Shown here in pieces: positions 17,471 through 24,415 of a DNA stretch of 58,700 nt; the stretch's first letter is position 1; each line of letters begins with the position of its first letter. The stretch lies in assembly GCA_035997045.1 (NCBI GenBank), contig DASYIY010000040.1, positions 1 to 58,700 of the forward strand, given 5' to 3'. A program made the translations under genes and the position numbers. Origin of the DNA: VRUE01 sp035997045. GTDB taxonomy: Bacteria > Actinomycetota > Thermoleophilia > Solirubrobacterales > 70-9. Below the pieces are notes generated by a model. That model made no database searches, had not been told where the DNA came from, and saw nothing but the letters and a program-made list of their open reading frames with translations.

Positions 17471-17483
17471 GTTCCGAGGGAAG

Positions 17484-18959
17484 ATGCAGGGATCGCCGGG
17501 TAGAGCCGCATGGTCGCTCGCAGCGAGCGCGCTTGCGATAGCCCTGCTCGGCCTTTCCCTGGCGTCGACGGCATCGGCACGCCGGCTCATCTTCTGGGGC
17601 AATTCGACCGCCAACAAGATCTCCTACACGGCGGTGATCGAAGGAGGCAGAGGGGCGGACCTGCCGATCGATCCCGCTTACGTGAACGACCCATACGGGA
17701 CCGCGATCGACTCCGCCGTCGGCAAGGTCTACTGGCTGAATAGGGGCGGCGGGGGCTCAATCGGCCAGGCGAACCTCGATGGCAGTGGCGCCGGCCTTCT
17801 CAATACCGGCGGCGCGAGCTTCGCCGCGCCTTCAGGCCTGGCGATCGACCCCGCCGCAGGCAAGATCTACTGGGGCAATTCGGAAAGCGGAAACGGCTCG
17901 ATCGGCTACGCCGCCCTGAATGGAAGCGGCGGCGACTTGCTCAAACCGCTCGGCGCGACGGTGGAACCCAACGGCCTCACCATCGATCCCGCCAACGGTC
18001 GTGCCTACTGGACCAACTTCGACGCCAACAGGATCTCCTACGCCAGGCTCGACGGCAGCGGGGCGCATGACATCGATACGTCGGGCGCCGCGGTCGATGG
18101 CCCCGAAGGCGTCGCTGTCGATACAAGAACCGGCAGGGTCTACTGGGCGAACCGAACCGGGAGCTCGATCGGCTACGCCGGCACCGACGGCGGTGGGGGT
18201 GGGACGGCATATCTCAACCAGTTCGTCTCGAGCCCGATCGGCCTGGCGACAGACGGCAGCGCCGTCTACTGGGCGAGCGGCGGCTTCGACCGAGTCGAAG
18301 CGGGAAATTTCGCGGCTTGCTGCGTAGCGCCGCTGGAACCCGGAGGCACGCAGGGCGGGGTCGCCTTCCCGGTCATCCTCGAAAGCCCTGGCAACGACGA
18401 AGTGATCAAGGTCCAGGGCGCGCACAGCCCCGGCTCCACCCTCTCGTGCTCACCGGGCACCTGGAGGGGCGACAAGATCGAGTCCTTCCTCTACCGCGCG
18501 CCGCAGAGCGTCAGCTACCAGTGGTTTCGCAACCGAGCTCCGATCGCGGGAGCGACGGCGCTGACCTTCGTCGCCGACAAGGTCGGGTCCTATGCGTGCC
18601 AGACCACGGCAACGAACTTCGCCGGGGTCGATGCCGAACTGAGCCCGTACGAATTCACGGTCAAGGCGACGGTCGGCTTCAGGCGAGTCATCTATAACCG
18701 CGCCAGGGGAACGGCGACGCTGCGGGTTGCGGTGACCGGCAGCGGTCGACTCGACCTCTATGGCGTCGGCGTCGCCAACGCGCGGCGCAAGCACGCCACG
18801 GGCATCGCCCAGCTCATCGTCAGGACGAGCGGCAAGGCGCGGATCAAACTGGCCAGGACGGGCAAGGCGAGGGTCGAGGCGACGATCGCCTATACGCCCG
18901 AAGGCGGCAAAGCGATCAAGCGTCGCGTTGCGATCGTGCTGAAGAAGAAGCTGCGCTGA
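17484..18959 (+). CDS. Secreted YWTD-repeat propeller protein with Ig-like domain
   Basis: 491 residues from ATG 17484-17486. A signal peptide (basic start, hydrophobic LAASALAIALLGLSLASTASA) precedes five LDL-receptor-type repeats, seen as GKVYWLN, GKIYWGN, GRAYWTN, GRVYWAN and AVYWASG, each followed by a GS-rich strand ending in LDGSG or similar. An Ig-like part follows (STLSCSPGTW then SYQWFRNRAPIAGA and GSYACQTTATN with its Cys pair), then a basic beta-rich tail. Such exported propellers are frequent in Solirubrobacterales and probably bind surface polymers or proteins; no enzymatic residue was seen. No membrane anchor is present. Confidence 0.8.
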   Translation: MQGSPGRAAWSLAASALAIALLGLSLASTASARRLIFWGNSTANKISYTAVIEGGRGADLPIDPAYVNDPYGTAIDSAVGKVYWLNRGGGGSIGQANLDGSGAGLLNTGGASFAAPSGLAIDPAAGKIYWGNSESGNGSIGYAALNGSGGDLLKPLGATVEPNGLTIDPANGRAYWTNFDANRISYARLDGSGAHDIDTSGAAVDGPEGVAVDTRTGRVYWANRTGSSIGYAGTDGGGGGTAYLNQFVSSPIGLATDGSAVYWASGGFDRVEAGNFAACCVAPLEPGGTQGGVAFPVILESPGNDEVIKVQGAHSPGSTLSCSPGTWRGDKIESFLYRAPQSVSYQWFRNRAPIAGATALTFVADKVGSYACQTTATNFAGVDAELSPYEFTVKATVGFRRVIYNRARGTATLRVAVTGSGRLDLYGVGVANARRKHATGIAQLIVRTSGKARIKLARTGKARVEATIAYTPEGGKAIKRRVAIVLKKKLR

Positions 18960-19232
18960 CTAACGGGCGACGCGGAACATCAGCTCATCCTCGTAACACC
19001 AACTCCAGTCCTCGCCCGGCTGGACCGAGCGGATCACCGGGTGGCCGGTCTCGGCGTTGTGGGCAGTGGCGTGTTTGCCCTCCGAGTTGTCGCAACAGCC
19101 GATGTGCCCGCAGGTCTGGCACATCCGCAAGTGGACCCACTGCATCCCCAGCTTCAGGCACTCCTCGCAGCCGGCAATCTCGACCGGCGGGTCGAAGATC
19201 TCGATCGAGCGGATGTGCGAACAGGAGGCCGT
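18960..19232 (-). CDS. UBP-type zinc-finger protein
   Basis: About 90 residues. Zinc ligands follow the ZnF-UBP order: CSHIRSIE, GCEECLKLG, WVHLRMCQTCGHIGCCDN, then H in KHATAHNAETGHPVIR and the tail EDWSWCYEDELMF. In eukaryotes this fold binds ubiquitin tails; in bacteria the role is unknown. The natural beginning of the domain (A-S-C-S-H) falls at ACG 19230-19232, six bases after TATCGT (19239-19244), so a leaderless non-AUG start is suspected. The only standard alternative is TTG 19302-19304, which adds 24 atypical residues and overlaps the greA start. Confidence 0.75.
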   Translation of the reverse strand, partial: TASCSHIRSIEIFDPPVEIAGCEECLKLGMQWVHLRMCQTCGHIGCCDNSEGKHATAHNAETGHPVIRSVQPGEDWSWCYEDELMFRVAR

Positions 19233-19303
19233 CGGCCCACGATAGCGAGATCGAATCGTCGCGCCGGCACCGGCAGGGACCCGACATCTGAAAGGCTGGG
19301 GCA

Positions 19304-19786
19304 ATGACTGACGCGACAGCGGGCGGAGAGCCGATCACCGAGGAGGGAATCGAGGCCCTGCGCAAGGAAATCGAGGACCTCGAAGGCGACGGCCGGACCA
19401 AAATGGCGGCGCGGATCAAAGTCGCCCGCGAGGAAGGCGACCTCAAGGAGAACGCTGAGTACCACATCGCCAAGGAAGATCAGGCCCACCTCGAGACCAA
19501 GATCAAGCGCCTGCGCGAGCGGCTGCGCACCGCGGTCGTGGTCGAGATCGACGAGAAGGCCGACACCTTCGCCTTCGGCCGCACCGCCGAGGTACTCGAC
19601 GAAGCCAAAGGCGAGGTCAACAGCTGGACCCTGGTCGGCTCAACCGAAGCCAACCTCGGCGAGGGCCGCCTATCCGCCGAGTCCCCGATCGGCCGCGCCC
19701 TACTCAACGCCAAAGTGGGCAAGCCGATCAAGATCGAGACCCCCAAAGGCTCCCGCACCTTCGTTGTCCAGAAGCTCGTCGGCTAG
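19304..19786 (+). CDS. greA: Transcription elongation factor GreA
   Basis: 160 residues, the usual GreA length. GreA inserts its coiled coil into the RNA polymerase secondary channel to trigger cleavage of backtracked RNA. The N-terminal coiled coil spans about residues 13-80; its tip has GDLKENAEYHIAKEDQ with the acidic DLKEN residues needed for cleavage. The C-terminal FKBP-like domain ends with SPIGRALLNAKVGKPIKIETPKGSR. It diverges from the UBP zinc-finger gene and is followed by a toxin-antitoxin pair after 48 bases. Confidence 0.96.
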   Translation: MTDATAGGEPITEEGIEALRKEIEDLEGDGRTKMAARIKVAREEGDLKENAEYHIAKEDQAHLETKIKRLRERLRTAVVVEIDEKADTFAFGRTAEVLDEAKGEVNSWTLVGSTEANLGEGRLSAESPIGRALLNAKVGKPIKIETPKGSRTFVVQKLVG

Positions 19787-19834
19787 CGCCTCGCCAGCGC
19801 AGCCCGCCCGAGCCGCGATGCTACGCTGTCGCAC

Positions 19835-20077
19835 ATGGAGATCGGCGTCCGAGATCTACGCAATCGCACGGCCAGCGTGATCGACGCAGTCAAGGCTGGC
19901 GAACGCGTCGTGCTTACCGTCAACGGCGATCCAATGGCCGACATCGTCCCCCACGGCCAGCGCACCCGCTGGCTTAGCGGCGCCCAGCTGCGTGAGCAAC
20001 TTCGCGACCGCGCAGCCGACCCCGCATTGCAGCAGGAGCTCGACGATCTGGCCGGCCAGACCCTCGCCGAGCTGTGA
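19835..20077 (+). CDS. Type II antitoxin, Phd/YefM family
   Basis: 80 residues. MEIGVRDLRNRTASVIDAVKAGERVVLTVNG is the Phd/YefM N-terminal DNA-binding fold, and the acidic, flexible C terminus (RAADPALQQELDDLAGQTL) should wrap the partner PIN toxin. TACGCT (19822-19827) is 7 bases from the ATG, a leaderless arrangement. The last codons overlap the toxin GTG by four bases, the standard coupling that keeps antitoxin in excess. The complex presumably represses this promoter. Confidence 0.92.
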   Translation: MEIGVRDLRNRTASVIDAVKAGERVVLTVNGDPMADIVPHGQRTRWLSGAQLREQLRDRAADPALQQELDDLAGQTLAEL

Positions 20078-20481
20078 CCGAGCAAACCGCCGGTCTGCTC
20101 GATACCTCGGTCTTCATTGCCCGTGAGACCGGCCGCCCCTTGAGCGAGCTACCGGATCGCGTTGCCCTGTCCGTAGTCACGATTGGAGAGCTACAACTTG
20201 GGGTCCTAAAAGCAGGCGACGACGCAACGCGAGCCCGACGCGCCGACACCCTTTCCCTCGCCCGGTCAGCCGACCCGATACCGATCAGCGAGGCGGTGAT
20301 GAACTCCTGGGCCCGGCTTGTCGCAGACTGCCAGGCAGCCGGAATTCATCGCACGATCAAGCTGACGGACGCCTTGATCGCGGCGACCGCGGTGGAGCAC
20401 GGACTCCCCGTCGTATCTCAAGATGGCGACTTCGAAAAGATCGCCGCAGCCCACGCGGCCCTTAAAATACTGAGCGTTTGA
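20074..20481 (+). CDS. PIN-domain ribonuclease toxin (VapC family)
   Basis: 135 residues from GTG 20074-20076. PIN nucleases cut RNA, often tRNA or rRNA, through a Mg-binding acidic cluster. The residues are visible: Asp in LLDTSVFI near residue 7, Glu in VVTIGELQLG near 43, Asp in KLTDALIAATA near 99 and Asp in VVSQDGDF near 117. Length is normal for VapC. The gene overlaps the upstream antitoxin and ends one base before the convergent trxB stop. Both parts look intact. Confidence 0.93.
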   Translation: MTEQTAGLLDTSVFIARETGRPLSELPDRVALSVVTIGELQLGVLKAGDDATRARRADTLSLARSADPIPISEAVMNSWARLVADCQAAGIHRTIKLTDALIAATAVEHGLPVVSQDGDFEKIAAAHAALKILSV

Positions 20482-20482
20482 G

Positions 20483-21493
20483 CTAGCCCCCTGGCGTCGG
20501 GGCGATCTCCACCGGCTCGCCGCCTGGCAACCAGTGGGCCTCGGGCGAGGGTGGGGTGTCGCGCAGGTACCACTCGGCATCGAGGGCGCCCTTGCAGCCG
20601 CTGCCGGCGGCGGTTACCGCCTGGCGATAGGTGTGGTCGACGACATCGCCGACGGCGAAGACTCCGGCCAGGTTGGTGCGGGTCGAACCCGGCTCGGTCT
20701 CGATGTAGCCGTCCTCGTCGGTGTCGACCTGTCCGACGACAACCTCCGAGCGAGGGATGTGACCGATCGCAATGAAGGCGCCATCGGCCGCGAAGTCCTC
20801 GGTCTCGCCGGTCTCGGCGTTGCGCAGGCGCACGTGGTCGAGGCGGCCCTTGTCGCTGGCGACGAACTCCTCTGGCACGAAGGGCGTCTTGAAGTCGATG
20901 TTGTCGCGCTCCTGGGTCCGCTCGAGCATGATCTTCGAGGCGCGGAACTCGTCGCGGCGGTTGACCACGGTCAGATCGCTGGCGAACTTGGAGATGAAGA
21001 TCGAGTCCTCCATCGCCGAGTCGCCGCCACCGATCACAATCACTTTCTGGTCCTTGAAGAAGGCCCCATCGCAGACGCCGCAGGTGGAGACGCCGCAGCC
21101 GCTCAGCTCGAGCTCACCCGGGACGCCGAGCCGTCGCGGCTCCGCCCCCATCGCCAGGATCACGGTTTTGGCCAGGTGCTCCTCGTCGCCGAGGTAGACC
21201 TTCTGCACGCCGCCGTCGGAAAGCTCGACCCGATCGACGTCGTCGCTGACGAAGCGCGTGCCGAAGCGCTCGGCCTGGGCCCGGAACTGGGTCATCATCT
21301 CCGGCCCCATGATCCCCTCGGGGTAGCCCGGATAGTTCTCGACGTCGGTCGTGTTCTGCAGCTGCCCACCCCACTGAAAGCCCTCGAAAACGAGCGGCTC
21401 GAGGTTGGCGCGCGCGGTGTAGAGCGCGGCCGTGTAGCCGGCCGGGCCCCCTCCGACGATGATTACGTTCTCGACCTTCTTCGTCTCTGTCAT
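20483..21493 (-). CDS. trxB: Thioredoxin-disulfide reductase
   Basis: 336 residues. NADPH-dependent flavoenzyme that reduces thioredoxin. FAD binding: IIVGGGPAGYTAALYTARA at residues 12-30; the redox disulfide is CGVC in the GVSTCGVCDGAFF segment; NADPH binding: VIVIGGGDSAMEDS; the second FAD motif is GVFAVGDVVDHTYRQAVTAAGSGC. The start is supported by GGCGGAG about four bases upstream, with TAGACT nearby. A C-terminal extension of about 25 residues (SPEAHWLPGGEPVEIAPTPGG) goes beyond the family core. It would serve thioredoxin-dependent enzymes such as MsrA. Confidence 0.95.
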   Translation of the reverse strand: MTETKKVENVIIVGGGPAGYTAALYTARANLEPLVFEGFQWGGQLQNTTDVENYPGYPEGIMGPEMMTQFRAQAERFGTRFVSDDVDRVELSDGGVQKVYLGDEEHLAKTVILAMGAEPRRLGVPGELELSGCGVSTCGVCDGAFFKDQKVIVIGGGDSAMEDSIFISKFASDLTVVNRRDEFRASKIMLERTQERDNIDFKTPFVPEEFVASDKGRLDHVRLRNAETGETEDFAADGAFIAIGHIPRSEVVVGQVDTDEDGYIETEPGSTRTNLAGVFAVGDVVDHTYRQAVTAAGSGCKGALDAEWYLRDTPPSPEAHWLPGGEPVEIAPTPGG

Positions 21494-21562
21494 CTCCGCC
21501 TCAAGTCTAGTGGCGTTGCCAATACTTCACTTTGTATAGTAGCGCTCAGGTGGGGCGATAGG

Positions 21563-22684
21563 TCAGTTTGCGGCAGGCTCCAGCCCCGCTTTTACACTCG
21601 GGCGGCGGTCGATCGGCAGCCCCTCGTCTTCCCAGCGCTGCACGGTGGTGCGGAGCTGGAAGAAAGCCGCGACGCCGAACGGGATCGGCATCCAGAAGGC
21701 GATCAGGCGATAGACCAAGATCGCCGGAAAGACGGTGTCCTCGGGGATCCCGAAAAGGACGAAGGCGCCGATCATGCCGGCGTCGACCGCCCCCACCCCC
21801 GCCGGCGCGAAGGGGATCAGGTTGGCGACCATGCCGAGGAAGAATCCCTGGACGACCACCGCGAGCGGGACGTGGACGCCGAAAGCGTGGAAGGAGGCCC
21901 AGAGGATGCCGATGTTGGCGGCCCAGAAGCCGGCGGCGCCGAGCACCGCCAGGCCGCCCTTGCGCGGGTGGGCAAAGAGACCGATCGCGAAGCGGAACCC
22001 CTCGGCGAAGACCGCCGGCACCTTGGCGATGTTCTTGGCGATCGCCCGGCCGCGGTCGCCGTGCACGAAACGGGCGACCCGATGCCCGAGGTCGGGCGGG
22101 ACCAGGGCGAAGAGCAGGCCGAGCGCGAGCAGCAGGCCGGCGACCCCGGCCGGGACGATCGTCAGCTCGACCGAGTCCTTGCCATGCAGCACCCCGGTCC
22201 GCAGCAGGACGCCGAAGAGGATCAGCGCCAGCGGGTAGAAGGCGTAATGCAGGGTGAGGAAGGCGACCATCCTCCGCGCCGCTTCGTGGCGCCGCATGCC
22301 CGCCTTGCGCAGCGCCCAGAAGGTGAGCACGATCCCCCCCGCCCCCGCCGCTGAGAAAAGCAGCGTCGCCGCCAGCCCCGCCATGTTGATCTCGTAGGTC
22401 TCGGCCCAGCGCAGGCGCAGGGCGTCGCCCCCGACCACCGCCTTGAAGAGGGCGATGTAGGTGCCGAAGGCGACGACGTTGAAGCCGATCGCGACGCCGA
22501 TCCAAACCGGGTTGGCGTCGTCGAGCTTGCCCAGCGCATTGCCCAGGCCGACCAGCTTGGGGAAGAGAAAGTAGATGCCGACCAACAGCGCGAAGACCAC
22601 GACCCCGGTCTGGATCAGTCGCCGCCGCGTGAAGATCGGCAGTTCGGCGGCATCGCCGCCGTTCGCCGGATCCTCGGGAGACAC
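21563..22684 (-). CDS. Lysylphosphatidylglycerol synthase/UPF0104-type flippase-like protein
   Basis: 373 residues with about eight to nine helices. ANPVWIGVAIGFNVVAFGTYI, LLFSAAGAGGIVLTFWALRKAGM and the C-terminal PAGVGAVDAGMIGAFVLFGIP are the pattern of the membrane half of MprF and of AglD-type proteins, which move lipids or lipid-linked sugars across the membrane. The MprF synthetase domain is absent, so this is a stand-alone integral protein. The PAP2-like gene begins 10 bases upstream, suggesting a joint role in lipid head-group or glycolipid metabolism. Confidence 0.82.
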   Translation of the reverse strand: MSPEDPANGGDAAELPIFTRRRLIQTGVVVFALLVGIYFLFPKLVGLGNALGKLDDANPVWIGVAIGFNVVAFGTYIALFKAVVGGDALRLRWAETYEINMAGLAATLLFSAAGAGGIVLTFWALRKAGMRRHEAARRMVAFLTLHYAFYPLALILFGVLLRTGVLHGKDSVELTIVPAGVAGLLLALGLLFALVPPDLGHRVARFVHGDRGRAIAKNIAKVPAVFAEGFRFAIGLFAHPRKGGLAVLGAAGFWAANIGILWASFHAFGVHVPLAVVVQGFFLGMVANLIPFAPAGVGAVDAGMIGAFVLFGIPEDTVFPAILVYRLIAFWMPIPFGVAAFFQLRTTVQRWEDEGLPIDRRPSVKAGLEPAAN

Positions 22685-22694
22685 TTGAGAGAAG

Positions 22695-23639
22695 CTACCC
22701 GCTGGCGAGGCGCTCCAAGCGGCGCAGGCCGTCGGTCACCGCGTGGACGGTCGGCTCGGCCAGAGGCTCGCCGCGGCGCACCGCGGCCACCAGGCCCGCC
22801 CCGGCAAGCAGGTCGGTGACGTAGTGCTCGCCGAGATAGACGAGGGCGAAACCGAGGGTGAGCGAGTAGGCCCAGCCCACCGCGCCCTCGACCGGGCCCG
22901 CCTCGGAGAGCTGAATCGCCGCCATCGCCGAGGTGGCGAAGTGCAGCGAGGGCATCGCCGCCCAGGGATTGCCGCCCAGCGCCTCGTACATCTTCGGCCA
23001 GGCCGAGCCCCAGGTGTCTTCGCCGACGCCGATCATGATCCGCTCGACCGGCTCGCCGGTCAGGCCCTGCTCCGAAGCCCACCACGGCGGCGAGGTCGGG
23101 ACGACGAAGTAAGCGATACAGCCGAAGTCGAAAACCGCGGCCATCTGGCGGGCGGCGCGCGGGAAGCGCTCCGGGTGGCGCCAGAGGATCCAGGCGAGCG
23201 CGAGGTAGGGCTCGAAGAACCAGAGCCAGTGCGTCCAGGTGAGGACGCGGTCGACGGTGCCGGCGCGGCGCAGGCGCGCGATCCCCTGCTGCAGGCGCAC
23301 GTTCGGCAGGCGGCCGAGGCCGATCGCCTTGTCGACGACGATCGGGTAGCGGCTGCGCAGCCGGCTCTCCAACCGCTCCGGATCGTCGTAGGGAAGCTCG
23401 TGGACCATGATGAAGGCCCACATCTGCATCGCGTAGAGAGCGACGTCGCGCTTACGGGTGCGCGGGTACAAAACGGCGATCGCAAGGGGCCCGGAGGCGC
23501 AGGCGGCGATGGTCACCGGAGTCGGGACCCGCAGGCGCTTTCGCAGCAGCGGCACGGCCACCGCAGCGGCGAGGACACCCGCAGCTCCGGCCCGAACTGC
23601 CAAGCGAAGCGCCGGGGATGGCCGCGAGCGCGCCTTCAT
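22695..23639 (-). CDS. PAP2-superfamily membrane phosphatase/inositol-phosphotransferase-like
   Basis: 314 residues from ATG 23637-23639, with TATACT (23650-23655) 10 bases upstream; a GTG at 23676-23678 would put the promoter inside the gene. Several helices surround the PAP2 motifs MPSLHFATSAMA (SLH) and LGEHYVTDLLAG (GEHY-D), which hold the catalytic His residues of lipid phosphatases and AUR1-like transferases. The region ELPYDDPERLESRLRSRYP is typical of the AUR1/inositol-phosphoryl subgroup seen in actinobacteria. Substrate unknown. Pairs with the UPF0104-like gene downstream. Confidence 0.82.
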   Translation of the reverse strand: MKARSRPSPALRLAVRAGAAGVLAAAVAVPLLRKRLRVPTPVTIAACASGPLAIAVLYPRTRKRDVALYAMQMWAFIMVHELPYDDPERLESRLRSRYPIVVDKAIGLGRLPNVRLQQGIARLRRAGTVDRVLTWTHWLWFFEPYLALAWILWRHPERFPRAARQMAAVFDFGCIAYFVVPTSPPWWASEQGLTGEPVERIMIGVGEDTWGSAWPKMYEALGGNPWAAMPSLHFATSAMAAIQLSEAGPVEGAVGWAYSLTLGFALVYLGEHYVTDLLAGAGLVAAVRRGEPLAEPTVHAVTDGLRRLERLASG

Positions 23640-23649
23640 CAGGTCGGCG

Positions 23650-23707
23650 AGTATAGGTCGGCAGCGCGGGACGGGCACGGCGGCGCGCCGTCCCGCGTGA
23701 TTAGAAT
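23650..23707. promoter_or_regulatory. Divergent promoters: PAP2-like gene and stripped oxidase operon
   Basis: Minus: TATACT (23650-23655) 10 bases from the PAP2-like ATG. Plus: TAGAAT (23702-23707) 9 bases from the TTG of the subunit II homologue. The GC-rich middle includes the 8-bp palindrome GGCGCGCC at 23682-23689. The aa3 operon uses an identical TAGAAT box (34856-34861, minus). Confidence 0.5.
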
Positions 23708-23716
23708 GGCCGCGCT

Positions 23717-24415
23717 TTGGCGCCCCACTCTCCTGGCACCGACCAGATCGACACCCTGCTTTGGATTGGCTTCGTCGCCGCGGCGATCGTCATCGTCGCG
23801 ATCAATGGCGCGCTGATCTATGCCGTGCGCCGCTATCGGGGCGAGCGCGGGGCCGAGCCGCGCCAGGTTCGCGGCGGCCGTCGCACCCAGTTCCGGGTCG
23901 GCGCCCTGCTGACGGTCTTCGCCGCGGCGATCCTCGTCCTCAGCCTGATCTACACCGACAAGGCGCGCGAGATCCCCACCACCGGCCCGGCCGGCCTCGC
24001 CTCGGCCCGCTCCAAGCCGCTGCGGATCGAAGCAACCGGCCAGCAGTGGCTCTGGCGCTACGGCTACCCCAACAAAGCCTTCTCCTACTACAAGCTGGTC
24101 GTCCCGGTCGACACCACGGTTGAACTCGGCCTTGTCTCGACCGACGTAATCCACACCTGGGACGTGCCGCAGCTCGCCGGCAAGCGCGATGCCGTTCCCG
24201 GCAAGACCAACCACGTCGTCTTCCGCGCCGACGAAGAAGGAACCTTCGACGGCCAGTCGGCGACCTTCTCCGGCCAGGCCTACGCGGCGATGCGAACCGA
24301 GGTCGACGTCGTCTCGCCGCAGGAATACGAAGACTTCATCGCCGCCCAGAAGGCCGGCATCCAGGCAGCCCAGGACCGCGTCGTGGGCCTGATCGAAAAC
24401 GGAGAAGTGCCATGA
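23717..24415 (+). CDS. Cytochrome oxidase subunit II homologue lacking the CuA site
   Basis: 232 residues from TTG 23717-23719. Two helices (about 12-37 and 61-80) are followed by a cupredoxin domain with QWLWRYGYP at 110-118. In CuA-binding subunits, one His and a C-x3-C-x3-H-x2-M loop hold two coppers. Here His146 (DVIHTWDVP) and Met192 remain, but the loop reads GQSATFSGQAYAAM: both cysteines became Ser (181, 185) and the second His became Tyr (189). CuA cannot form. Quinol oxidases also lost CuA, but the partner subunit I here has lost its oxygen site too. The gene overlaps that partner by four bases (ATGA), so a complex is expected. The frame is intact. Confidence 0.9.
   Translation: MAPHSPGTDQIDTLLWIGFVAAAIVIVAINGALIYAVRRYRGERGAEPRQVRGGRRTQFRVGALLTVFAAAILVLSLIYTDKAREIPTTGPAGLASARSKPLRIEATGQQWLWRYGYPNKAFSYYKLVVPVDTTVELGLVSTDVIHTWDVPQLAGKRDAVPGKTNHVVFRADEEGTFDGQSATFSGQAYAAMRTEVDVVSPQEYEDFIAAQKAGIQAAQDRVVGLIENGEVP

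Noticed and set aside
19835..20481. Toxin-antitoxin pair as part of a prophage or plasmid
   Set aside because: No integrase, phage or plasmid gene is nearby; chromosomal Phd/PIN pairs are common.
20534..22354. A 606-codon plus-strand frame
   Set aside because: It covers trxB and the lipid-flippase-like gene in antisense; the protein is R/G/D-rich without any domain.
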